A DNA stretch of 50,910 bases from Candidatus Methanoperedens sp. (lineage in GTDB: Archaea; Halobacteriota; Methanosarcinia; Methanosarcinales; Methanoperedenaceae): NCBI GenBank assembly GCA_027460465.1, contig JAPZAV010000019.1:1-50910 (forward strand), written 5' to 3'. A program made the position numbers and the translations under genes. A model generated the notes under the pieces. It had not been told where the DNA came from and searched no databases. It saw only the letters and a list, made by a program, of their open reading frames with translations. Position 1 is the first letter of the stretch. Each line of letters begins with the position of its first letter. Positions 17,981-26,981 of this stretch are shown here, piece by piece.

Positions 17981-19204
17981 TTATTCCACATACTCCTTAC
18001 CTATGACATCCCTTGCTATTATGTAGCGCATGATGTTCTGCGCTCCCTCAGCGCCTATGACGTATGAGAAGCATCCAAGCCATGCCCTGTACAGCGGGCA
18101 TTCCTTGCTGTACCCGTACGCTCCATACCATTTCATAGTCTCTTCCAGTGCTCTCACGCAGGTTTCAGGCGCTGTGAGCTTTGCCATTGCCACAGGAACA
18201 TTCAGATCAGAAGGCTTGAATGAAGTGTCCTTTTCAAGATAGATCTTATCTGCCATCCATGCTGCTTTGTAAACAAAGTATTTTGCGGCCTCAAGCTGCG
18301 CATAGAGCTCTGCGAACCTGAAGCTCACACCCTGGAATGAAGAAATGTGCTTTCCAAAGAGCTTTCTCTGTTTGAACCACTCCACAGCCTGATCCAGCGC
18401 CCACCTTCCTGCTCCGATGCAGGCGGCAGCAACAAGTATGCGCGCGATGTTGAAACCTTCCATGCTGAGATAGAAGCCTCTGTCAACATCACCTATCCTG
18501 TACCTGTCCTCTATTTCAACATCAGTCAATTTGAAGCCGCCTGTGGTAAGACCTCTTCTTCCGATCTCGTCCATCACGGTGGGCTCAAATCCTCCAACAT
18601 TCTTCCCCTCTTTTTTGGCGAGAAATGCGTAGGCTGTCAAAGCCCTGTGGCCTCTATCCATCCCGCCTGTCCTTGTCAGAATCCAGAATCCTCCTCCCCA
18701 TGGAAGCTCCCTGAGCTCTCCCACACCGCTGATATACATCTTCTCCCCGTTGAGAAACCATGTGCTGCCTTTCTTTTCAGCAGTCACCCTTGTTCCAGCA
18801 AGATCAGAGCCTCCCTGGTTCTCTGTGGTTGCAATCCCGAAGAACGCTTCATTCTTCACGACCCTGGGCAGAATCTCGTTTTTTGCTTCTTCTGATCCAA
18901 AGATCTGAAGTGCAAGAGGCCAGCCGTTCTGGAGCAGTGTGTACACAGGTATTGCGACCTGGGGATCTGCATAGGCTATCTCTTCCACAGCTATCGCTGA
19001 CATGACCATGGTTCCGCCTGCGCCTCCGTACTCAGGCTTTATTGCTATCCCAAAAAAGCCCTGATCAGCCATCTTCCTGTACAGCTCGGCAGGAAAGTAG
19101 CCTTTCTCATCAAGATCAACCCATACTGGTGCGATATGCTTCTCACAGAATTCTTTGACGACACGTTTAAATACTTCCTCTTCCTCGGTAAATTTGAAAT
19201 CCAT
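17981..19204 (-). CDS. Acyl-CoA dehydrogenase
   Basis: MDFKFTEEEEVFKRVVKEFCEKHIAP...FFGIATTENQGGSDLAGTRVTAEKKGSTWFLNGEKMYISG...IARILVAAACIGAGRWALDQAVEWFKQRKLFGKHISSFQGVSFRFAE...AYGYSKECPLYR, full-length ACAD. Confidence 0.95.
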   Translation of the reverse strand: MDFKFTEEEEVFKRVVKEFCEKHIAPVWVDLDEKGYFPAELYRKMADQGFFGIAIKPEYGGAGGTMVMSAIAVEEIAYADPQVAIPVYTLLQNGWPLALQIFGSEEAKNEILPRVVKNEAFFGIATTENQGGSDLAGTRVTAEKKGSTWFLNGEKMYISGVGELRELPWGGGFWILTRTGGMDRGHRALTAYAFLAKKEGKNVGGFEPTVMDEIGRRGLTTGGFKLTDVEIEDRYRIGDVDRGFYLSMEGFNIARILVAAACIGAGRWALDQAVEWFKQRKLFGKHISSFQGVSFRFAELYAQLEAAKYFVYKAAWMADKIYLEKDTSFKPSDLNVPVAMAKLTAPETCVRALEETMKWYGAYGYSKECPLYRAWLGCFSYVIGAEGAQNIMRYIIARDVIGKEYVE

Positions 19205-19347
19205 GCTATCCTACCCCTGGTTTAATTTACGTGCTCTGCTGTTATATATCTTTGCCGCTGCCTGAAATATTTCAAAAGGAAAAAAGGAAAAATATAATAA
19301 TACTGGACGATCAACATTATATATTCTTAAAGAAGGGAGGAGTTTAA

Positions 19348-20184
19348 ATGACAGAACAGGAAGAACTCGTGGAAGAACTCAGCGGGCTGCTCGAGGACAA
19401 TGCTGGCGACCTGAAGATGCAGTGGGTAAAGGAGATGACAGAGATGGGTCTGCTTGAGAAGCTGACTCCTATAGAGATAGAGCAGCAATCCTCGACCATC
19501 TATGATACCTGCGTTTTGACCCTGAAGACAGGGATGTACGAGGCAGCGAAAAAATATGCACGCGAGATGGCGAAAAAAGGTGTGCTTGAAGCCATGACCG
19601 TGGACCAGATAATAATGGGCATGCTGAAGCTTCGTGATGTTTACGGCAGGTTTGTTTTCTCCAAGTACCAGAGCGATGCTGAAAAACTGTACGAAGTGCT
19701 CGGGGTATATGAGCCGGTCGCGAACAGGATATTGAGCATCGTTGCCCTTGCTTTCGTGGAAGAGAGGGAAAGGGTGATCAAGGAGCAGCAGCAGGCCATG
19801 CTCGCCCTCTCCACGCCTGTACTGCAGATCAGGGACCTGATACTTGTTCTTCCCCTGATAGGCACCATAGATTCGGCGCGAGCAGCACAGATCGTTGAGC
19901 AGCTGTTGAACAGCATCGTGGATACGCAGGCATCTGTGGTCATAATAGACATCACAGGGGTACCTGTTATCGATACTGCGGTTGCCAACCACCTGATCAA
20001 GACGATACAGGCTGCAAAGATGCTTGGAGCAAACACCATCATAACCGGGATCAGTCCTGCAAATGCTCAGACCCTTGTCACACTTGGGGTCGATCTCTCA
20101 ATGCTGACCACCAGAGGTACGCTGCGTTCGGGTGTAAAGCTGGCAGATGAGATGCTCAAGATCGAGGTAGTGGAAAAGAGGTAA
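19348..20184 (+). CDS. rsbR: RsbR-like stressosome scaffold (RsbRD-type N-terminus plus STAS domain)
   Basis: C-terminal VVIIDITGVPVIDTAVANHLIKTIQAAKMLGANTIITGISPANAQTLVTLGVDLS; both Thr positions typical of RsbR STAS (DTAVANH, AQTLVTLG) retained. Confidence 0.92.
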   Translation: MTEQEELVEELSGLLEDNAGDLKMQWVKEMTEMGLLEKLTPIEIEQQSSTIYDTCVLTLKTGMYEAAKKYAREMAKKGVLEAMTVDQIIMGMLKLRDVYGRFVFSKYQSDAEKLYEVLGVYEPVANRILSIVALAFVEERERVIKEQQQAMLALSTPVLQIRDLILVLPLIGTIDSARAAQIVEQLLNSIVDTQASVVIIDITGVPVIDTAVANHLIKTIQAAKMLGANTIITGISPANAQTLVTLGVDLSMLTTRGTLRSGVKLADEMLKIEVVEKR

Positions 20185-20187
20185 GAG

Positions 20188-20562
20188 ATGGAAATTCCCC
20201 TTCTTAAGATTGAGGATTTTCTGGTTGTTTCGCTTCAGACCGAACTCAGCGACAGGGAAATCGTGGAGCTCAGGGAGGAAATACTTGACAAGATCAAGAA
20301 AACCGGAGCAAGAGGTCTTATCGTGGACATCACAGCCCTCAAGCTGATCGATAGCTTCATGGCAAAGTCCCTGTCTTCAATAGCAGATACTGCGACCCTG
20401 CTGGGTGCGAAAACCGTGGTCGTTGGCATGCAGCCAGCGGTTGCACTGACGCTTGTTGAACTTGGTCTGAGGATCAAATGGAAAATACATACAGCGCTCA
20501 ACCTGGAACGCGGCATCAACCTTTTGAGAAAGGCTTTGAGATCAGAAACGGAAGCTCTATGA
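20188..20562 (+). CDS. rsbS: RsbS-like STAS protein
   Basis: LIVDITALKLIDSFMAKSLSSIADTATLLGAKTVVVGMQPAVALTLVELGL; IDSF Ser conserved. Confidence 0.93.
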   Translation: MEIPLLKIEDFLVVSLQTELSDREIVELREEILDKIKKTGARGLIVDITALKLIDSFMAKSLSSIADTATLLGAKTVVVGMQPAVALTLVELGLRIKWKIHTALNLERGINLLRKALRSETEAL

Positions 20563-20954
20563 GTGAAGATACACTTGCTGTCAGGAGCGAATATGATATA
20601 ATCACTGTCCGGAGCTTTGGAAGGAATGTAGCTGCTTCGCTGGGTTTCGGGGTAGTGGACCAGTGCAGGATCACCACAGCGATCTCAGAGCTTGCCAGGA
20701 ACGCGGTTGTTTACGGCGGCGGGGGCTCTGTCACGATCAGGACGATCTCGAATGAAAAGAAGGGATTGGAGATAATATGCAGGGATAAAGGGCCAGGCAT
20801 AGCGGATCTGGAGCTTGCTCTGCGCGGAGGCTACAGCACTGTCGGGGGTCTTGGCATCGGTCTCTCCGGATCAAAAAGACTTATGGATGAGTTCCAGATA
20901 AGCTCCAGTGCCGGTAAAGGGACAGTAGTAACTGTAAGAAAATGGCTAAGATGA
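20559..20954 (+). CDS. rsbT: RsbT-like serine/threonine switch kinase
   Basis: ISELARNAVVYGGGG...CRDKGPGIADLELALRGGYSTVGGLGIGLSGSKRLMDEF; ATGA overlap with rsbS. Confidence 0.93.
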   Translation: MSEDTLAVRSEYDIITVRSFGRNVAASLGFGVVDQCRITTAISELARNAVVYGGGGSVTIRTISNEKKGLEIICRDKGPGIADLELALRGGYSTVGGLGIGLSGSKRLMDEFQISSSAGKGTVVTVRKWLR

Positions 20955-21517
20955 AGTTCGGGATAGCCTCTCGTCCGAGGCATGGCTGCAAATACAACGG
21001 GGACACTGTCCTTATCAAAGAGTTCGATAGCAAAGTATTGATATCCATGATAGATGGACTCGGACACGGTGAATTTGCTGCTGTAGCCTCAAGCAGGTGC
21101 AAGAAATGCATAGAGGAGCATTATGAATCAGGATTTTCAGAGATCTTCAGGAACTGCGACCTTGAACTTCGAAAAACCAACGGGGTCGTGATGGGGATGA
21201 TGTTCATAGATTTTGAGCAATCCTCTATCACCTATGCAGGCGTTGGAAACATCAGCGCCCGCCTTCTGGGCACAAAGCCGGTTCACTTCATTTCCAGGGA
21301 TGGCATCGTAGGATATAGACTGCCTAAAATAAGAGAATATAAACATCCTTATATCAACGGGGATACGATTCTCTTATATTCTGATGGAATTTCTTCCAGA
21401 GTGGTCAAATATTCTGCATCCATGATCCTGAAACAGGATGTTCAGGCGACGGCTGATGAAATATTGAAGCTCTACGGAAAAGATGAGGATGATGCAACCG
21501 TGATCGTGGCACGCTGA
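20942..21517 (+). CDS. RsbX-like PP2C/SpoIIE phosphatase
   Basis: MIDGLGHGEFAAVAS...ILLYSDGISSR...DEDDATVIVAR. Confidence 0.88.
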   Translation: MAKMKFGIASRPRHGCKYNGDTVLIKEFDSKVLISMIDGLGHGEFAAVASSRCKKCIEEHYESGFSEIFRNCDLELRKTNGVVMGMMFIDFEQSSITYAGVGNISARLLGTKPVHFISRDGIVGYRLPKIREYKHPYINGDTILLYSDGISSRVVKYSASMILKQDVQATADEILKLYGKDEDDATVIVAR

Positions 21518-21521
21518 TACA

Positions 21522-23912
21522 ATGTATCTCGAAGAAGTAAAATCCACATATCAGGAGTTATTGAAGAAATACCTCTTCGAAGGCAGGGAAGAAGAGGCAT
21601 TGTACGGAGCCTACAAGCTTGGCAGGGAGTGCTTCGAGGCGAAGATAGGGATTGAAGATATGATGAATCTCCATACCCAGTGCCTTGATGACATACTGAA
21701 AGACCTTCCGCCCTCCAAAGTTCACGATATAGTGCTCAGGTCTTCCAATCTCCTCATAGAATTCAGTATCAGATTCGGGCTTGTTTGCCAGAACTACTTC
21801 GAATTGCTCCAGCAGACCGATGAAAGGATCAGGAACGCCTTCTACCAGGCAGGAGAGGCCCTTACAGCAGGGCTGGACATACAGAAGCTGCTTTCTGTCA
21901 TCCTGGAGATCGTAAAAAACCTGAGTGAAGCTGCAGGCTGTGCAATCATGCTGCAGGAAGAGGATAGAACGGTCATCAAAGCTTCTGAAGGCCTGGATGC
22001 AGAGAATGAATTCTTTAAAGATCTTTTGCTGAAGGTAATAAAAGAAGGCACTGTTAGCTCAATAGATGATCTTGGTGAGAAAAAATCCGGGATGATGCTA
22101 AAGGATGGCAGGGAGATCCGTTCAGCTCTTGCCCTTCCCCTGAATTTCAAGGGTAAGACCATAGGAGCTCTGGGGATCTATTTTATTAACCCGCATCATT
22201 ACGAGGAAAAGGAGATCAACCTGCTCACCTCTTTTGCCTATCAGGGGGCAGCTGCAATTGATAATGCACACCTCTTTTCAGAACTGCAGCGCCATGATAA
22301 GACCCTCGAGACCCTTTATGCCATAGACAGGGCGATAAGCGAGACCCTGGACCTGGACACCATTTTCCAGAAATCTCTTTCCAAAGCCATGGAAGTGACA
22401 GAGACCGAGGCAGGAGGGATATATCTCCTGGAGGAAGATGGAGAAACGCTGAGCCTGAAAGCAAAAATCGGGGTTTCGACTGAGCTGGCGGCTGCGCTCG
22501 AAAAGATCAGGGTCGGGCAGGGCGTTTCAGGGACAGCTGTCAGTTCAGGTAAACCTGTGACCCTTGATATCACCAGGTATCCCAGCCCTGAGCTTCTGTC
22601 CCCCCTTGTTAATGAGGGGATCGTTTCTCTTGTCGGCGTTCCCCTCGCAGCAAAAGGAAAGGTTCTGGGTGCCATGACGCTTGCCAATCGGAGGTCAAGA
22701 TACTTCTCAAGTGATGACCTTGACCTTCTTGCTTCCATAGGAAGTCAGATCGGTGTTGCAATCCAGAATGCCACATTATTTGGCGAACTGGAAAAGCATC
22801 ATAGAGTACTTGGGGCACTTTATGCTATTGAAAATGTCGTCAGCAGGTCGCTTGACCTTGAAGAGATATTCAAGGTGGCTTTATCGAAGGTACTCGAAGT
22901 GACAGATACTGAGACAGGCACGCTTTATTCCTTTGATGGAGAGGTGCTGCGCCTGGAAGCTCATCAGGGGCTTTCTTCTGAATTCATAGAGAGAGCAGGA
23001 GTAAGAAAAATGGGTGAAGGAATTCCCGGAATTGCGGCGCAGAAAAAAAAAGCGATAACAATGGAAGTCTCGCAGTTCCCAAGCCCGCTTTTGCTCCCTT
23101 ATGTGACAAAAGAAGGACTTGTGTCATTCATCGGGACGCCTCTTCTCTCGAAAGGGAAAGTGGTGGGAGCGCTTGCCCTGGGAAAAAAGAAAAAGCTGGC
23201 GTTCACACAGGACGACCTTGAGCTGTTATTCTCGATAGGAAATGTGATAGGCATAGCTGTGGAGAATGCGAAGCTTTACAAAGAGGTGAAGGACAAGGCA
23301 GAGCATATCAGCACCATGTACGGGATCGCCAGGGCGATCAAGTCGAGCCTTGAGATCGGCGAGATCTTTGATGCCATGGTACTGGGGATGAGGAACATCC
23401 TTCACTTTGACAGGACCTGTGTCTGCCTGATAGTAAACGATATGGTAGAGGTCTTTGCTCTGGCAGAGGACGTGGAAATACCGGAGTTAGGGAGAGGTAC
23501 CAGGATACCCAGGGAAAAGTCAAGCACAGGTTTCGTCCTTGACCGAAGGGCAGGTCTCATTAGAAGCGTGGAAGGTACGCCTTTCTACGAGGATGCCATA
23601 CTTTTCAAAAAAGGTATCAGAACAACGATCCAGGTACCGCTTGTCTCCAAAGGGGAAATGATAGGAGTTTTCAGCCTTGAGAGCCGAAGGCATGATGCGT
23701 ACATAAAGAGTGAACTTGACCTTGCCCAGGCAATCGCAGACCAGATCGCCACATCTATCGAGAATTCACGCCTCTACCAGGACCTGAAGAAAGCCAACTT
23801 TGAACTTGAGAAAAAACTTACGGAACTTGAGGAGTTCCACACCCTTGCTGTGGGAAGGGAGCTCAGGATGATCGAACTCAAAGAGAGGATACAGAACCTT
23901 GAAGGAAAATAA
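21522..23912 (+). CDS. RsbU_N-like RsbT-binding domain fused to four GAF domains
   Basis: N-terminal YQELLKKYLFEGREEEALYGAYKLGRECFEAKIGIEDMMNLHTQCLDDILKDLPPSKVHDIVLRSSNLLIEFSIRFGLVCQNY resembles the RsbU N-terminus; four GAF-like repeats; no phosphatase domain. Confidence 0.85.
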   Translation: MYLEEVKSTYQELLKKYLFEGREEEALYGAYKLGRECFEAKIGIEDMMNLHTQCLDDILKDLPPSKVHDIVLRSSNLLIEFSIRFGLVCQNYFELLQQTDERIRNAFYQAGEALTAGLDIQKLLSVILEIVKNLSEAAGCAIMLQEEDRTVIKASEGLDAENEFFKDLLLKVIKEGTVSSIDDLGEKKSGMMLKDGREIRSALALPLNFKGKTIGALGIYFINPHHYEEKEINLLTSFAYQGAAAIDNAHLFSELQRHDKTLETLYAIDRAISETLDLDTIFQKSLSKAMEVTETEAGGIYLLEEDGETLSLKAKIGVSTELAAALEKIRVGQGVSGTAVSSGKPVTLDITRYPSPELLSPLVNEGIVSLVGVPLAAKGKVLGAMTLANRRSRYFSSDDLDLLASIGSQIGVAIQNATLFGELEKHHRVLGALYAIENVVSRSLDLEEIFKVALSKVLEVTDTETGTLYSFDGEVLRLEAHQGLSSEFIERAGVRKMGEGIPGIAAQKKKAITMEVSQFPSPLLLPYVTKEGLVSFIGTPLLSKGKVVGALALGKKKKLAFTQDDLELLFSIGNVIGIAVENAKLYKEVKDKAEHISTMYGIARAIKSSLEIGEIFDAMVLGMRNILHFDRTCVCLIVNDMVEVFALAEDVEIPELGRGTRIPREKSSTGFVLDRRAGLIRSVEGTPFYEDAILFKKGIRTTIQVPLVSKGEMIGVFSLESRRHDAYIKSELDLAQAIADQIATSIENSRLYQDLKKANFELEKKLTELEEFHTLAVGRELRMIELKERIQNLEGK

Positions 23913-25503
23913 ACGAATGTTCAAATATCTTCTATTTCTTCTGATGCTTCTGCCCATATCAGTTTCAGCCTACTTTGCCATATTCCACTATTCTCAGGCG
24001 ATCGAGGAACAGATCGAAGCAGGGAATCTGGCTACAGCAAGAGAGGTCTCATATCTTGTGGGAGAGCACTTCAACTGGAGTATCAAGATCGGGAATTACT
24101 TTGTTTCAACCCCTATGCTTGTGTACTCGGTTGAGAATAAGGATAGAAGCGGTGCAACAGAAAGGCTGGCCCGCCTCATGAACTCGGTGCCTGATATAGA
24201 CAGAGCATACATCACCACACAGGAAGGAATACTCTGGGTGGATTATCCAGCCAACCCTGATATATGGGGACTTAACCTTTCGCAAAGGGACTGGTATAAA
24301 GGAGTATCAAGGAACTGGCAGCCTTATATATCCGAGGTATATTTTCGCGATGTAGAGCCCAAGAGATATGTCGTCTCTGTTGCCATACCTGTTAAAAACG
24401 AGAGCAAAGTGATCGGGATCCTTGTAATGCAGCACAGACTTGAGACCATACAGAAATGGGTGGCTCCTGTCAGGCTCGGCAGGAGCGGGATCATCTTTAT
24501 CGTGGATAAGAACGGAAGGATGGTGGCTCATCCCACTGCAGATGTGAACCAGCCGCCGGATTACTCCACAATGCCAGTGGTGGAAAAAGTTATCAAAGGA
24601 ATGGAAGGGGTAGAGAGGGGATATGATCCTGTTGAGAATGAAACGATGCTCTCTGCTTATGTTCCTGTGATGGGTATGGGGGTAATAGCCCAGCAGCCAG
24701 CAGAGGAGGCATTTTCACCGGTAAAGCTCCATATTAACCTGAGTCTGGTACTGCTTGCCCTGACAGGATTATTCGCAGCTCTTGTGGCAAGGGCGTATGA
24801 CAGGAACAGGGAACTGTACCAGAAGCTCACGCTACAGCATGAGGAACTCAGGAAAAGGAAAGAAGAACTTTCAACCCTGTGCGAGGTGGACAGAGTTGCG
24901 AGCCGTACCCTGAACCTGGATGAAGTGATGAACTCGGCTCTGGAGAAGCTGCTGGAGGTGACTGGCGTGGATTCAGGTGATGTATATCTTGTGGATGAAG
25001 ATTCCGGGGAGCTGATCCTGAAAGGACAGAAAGGAATACCCCGGGATGTCGTGCCTCTGATCAGGAGATTGAAAACAGGAGAAGGAGTGGCAGGCGCTGC
25101 TTTCCAGAGAGGAGATCTTATAATCCTTGACGATATAGAGACAGCCCCGCAATCAATGACGATCTACGCCAGAAAAACAGGTGCAAGATCGCTTGTCAGT
25201 GTGCCCATCTGGGTTAAAGAAAAGATACTTGGCGTACTGGATCTTGTGAGCCATACGCAGAGGAGCTTTTCCAGGGACGAGATCGAGCTTCTCAAATCCA
25301 TAGCAAACCAGATAGGCGTGGCTGTTGAAAATGCCAGGCTCTATGAAGACCTGAAGCATGTGAACCTCGAGCTTGAGAAAAGGCTGAAAGAACACGAAGA
25401 ATTCTATGAAATAGCAGTAGGCAGGGAATTAAGGATGATAGAGCTGAAGAAGGAAATCGAAGAGCTCAGAGAGAAAATAAAAACGCTGGAAGGACATGTC
25501 TGA
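23899..25503 (+). CDS. Membrane sensor: extracellular Cache domain, TM, GAF domain, C-terminal coiled coil
   Basis: N-terminal TM LLFLLMLLPISVSAYFAIF; Cache features (WVDYPANPDIWGLNLSQRDWYKGVSR; GRSGIIFIVDKNGRMVAHP); TM VLLALTGLFAALVARAYD; GAF. Confidence 0.88.
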   Translation: MKENKRMFKYLLFLLMLLPISVSAYFAIFHYSQAIEEQIEAGNLATAREVSYLVGEHFNWSIKIGNYFVSTPMLVYSVENKDRSGATERLARLMNSVPDIDRAYITTQEGILWVDYPANPDIWGLNLSQRDWYKGVSRNWQPYISEVYFRDVEPKRYVVSVAIPVKNESKVIGILVMQHRLETIQKWVAPVRLGRSGIIFIVDKNGRMVAHPTADVNQPPDYSTMPVVEKVIKGMEGVERGYDPVENETMLSAYVPVMGMGVIAQQPAEEAFSPVKLHINLSLVLLALTGLFAALVARAYDRNRELYQKLTLQHEELRKRKEELSTLCEVDRVASRTLNLDEVMNSALEKLLEVTGVDSGDVYLVDEDSGELILKGQKGIPRDVVPLIRRLKTGEGVAGAAFQRGDLIILDDIETAPQSMTIYARKTGARSLVSVPIWVKEKILGVLDLVSHTQRSFSRDEIELLKSIANQIGVAVENARLYEDLKHVNLELEKRLKEHEEFYEIAVGRELRMIELKKEIEELREKIKTLEGHV

Positions 25504-26923
25504 TCTGAATGAAATAATGATCTACGATCACGTTTGCAGCATCCATGAAGATCGTGAACAGAGCCTTTCTCTTGCTGCCGCATTCCTGAAATCAGGTCTT
25601 GATAACTGGGAGAAATGCCTGTACATCGGCAGCGAGAAAGAGATCTCAGAAAGACTGGAGAGAACCGGAGTTGAGGAAAAATATTTCAGGACCGGTCAGC
25701 TTAAAATCGCCCGGGGAGAAACAGAACCTGAGGAAAGGCTTTCTCTGATCAGAGAGAACCTTGAACTTGCAATGAAGGAAGGCTACAGGTGCCTGAGGGT
25801 TGCACAGGAAATGAGACCTCATGAGAAATTATTGGAATATGAGGCTGAGCTGAACGATCTCTTTATGAAAAACCCGGCTCTCGGGCTCTGTCTATACGAA
25901 AAGAAGCTGTTCGATGTACAGATCCTGCTCAGGGCTGTGAAGGCGCACCCCGGGGTCTATGCTGCAAACATGTTATGCGAGAACCCGCATTATCTCAATC
26001 CTCTTGAAGACGGTGCAGAACGAGAACTTCAGGCTTACCTGGGTACGCTGATTGATAAGACCACCCTTAAAAAGCAGCATGCTGAGTGCGAAACCCGCTC
26101 CAGGGAGATCCTTAAGGAAAAGACAAAAAAATTGCAGGACAGCAGGGATGCGATATTCAATATGCTGAAGGACATGGACGAATCTTATAAGAAACTCCAG
26201 AAGGCTTATGAGGATCTGCAGACCCTTGATAAAATGAAAGATGAGTTCATCTCAAATGTCTCGCATGAACTCAAGACCCCGCTTATCTCGATAAAAGGGT
26301 ACGGGGAATTGCTGTATGATGAAAAACAGGGTTCTATTTCGGATGAACAGAAAAAGAGCCTTGAAGCCATAATCAGGAACGCGGATAGATTAACCCGACT
26401 GATCAATTCCATCCTTTTCATAAGCAGACTTCAGGCAGGGAAGATCGAGTTTCGCTTTGAACCCGTGGATATGGATGAGATCATAAACATATGTACCGGT
26501 GATCTGAAAGGGATGATGGATGGGAAACAGATTATTTTTGAAAAAGCTGTACAAAAAATATCCAGAGTCATGGGAGAAAAGGACAGATACATAGAAGTGC
26601 TCAACAACCTGCTCGACAATGCGATAAAGTTCACACCCATGGGAGGGAAGATCTCAATAAAAGCATGGGATGAAGCAGAGAACGTGCATCTCATCGTCTC
26701 TGATAACGGCATTGGTATTCCGAAGGAGATCATACCAAAGCTGTTCATGAGATTCTACCAGGTTGATGCATCTGCGTCAAGGAAGTACGGAGGTGCTGGT
26801 CTTGGTCTTTACATAACAAAGAACATAATTGATGCCTTTCACGGCAGGGTCTGGGTAGAAAGCGAGGTCGGGAAGGGAACCAGGGTACACATGCTCCTGC
26901 CTGTTTATAAGGAAACCATATGA
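25496..26923 (+). CDS. MEDS-domain sensor histidine kinase
   Basis: MEDS/DcmR-like N-terminus (DHVCSIHEDREQSLSLAAAFLKSGLDNWEKCLYIGSE); FISNVSHELKTPLISIKGYGELL; NLLDNAIKF; SDNGIGIP; GAGLGLYITK. Confidence 0.93.
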   Translation: MSDLNEIMIYDHVCSIHEDREQSLSLAAAFLKSGLDNWEKCLYIGSEKEISERLERTGVEEKYFRTGQLKIARGETEPEERLSLIRENLELAMKEGYRCLRVAQEMRPHEKLLEYEAELNDLFMKNPALGLCLYEKKLFDVQILLRAVKAHPGVYAANMLCENPHYLNPLEDGAERELQAYLGTLIDKTTLKKQHAECETRSREILKEKTKKLQDSRDAIFNMLKDMDESYKKLQKAYEDLQTLDKMKDEFISNVSHELKTPLISIKGYGELLYDEKQGSISDEQKKSLEAIIRNADRLTRLINSILFISRLQAGKIEFRFEPVDMDEIINICTGDLKGMMDGKQIIFEKAVQKISRVMGEKDRYIEVLNNLLDNAIKFTPMGGKISIKAWDEAENVHLIVSDNGIGIPKEIIPKLFMRFYQVDASASRKYGGAGLGLYITKNIIDAFHGRVWVESEVGKGTRVHMLLPVYKETI

Positions 26924-26981
26924 GAGGCGGCAACGGGGATGCTGCACAAAAGCTAAATCAACCATTATCATTAGGAAGCGT

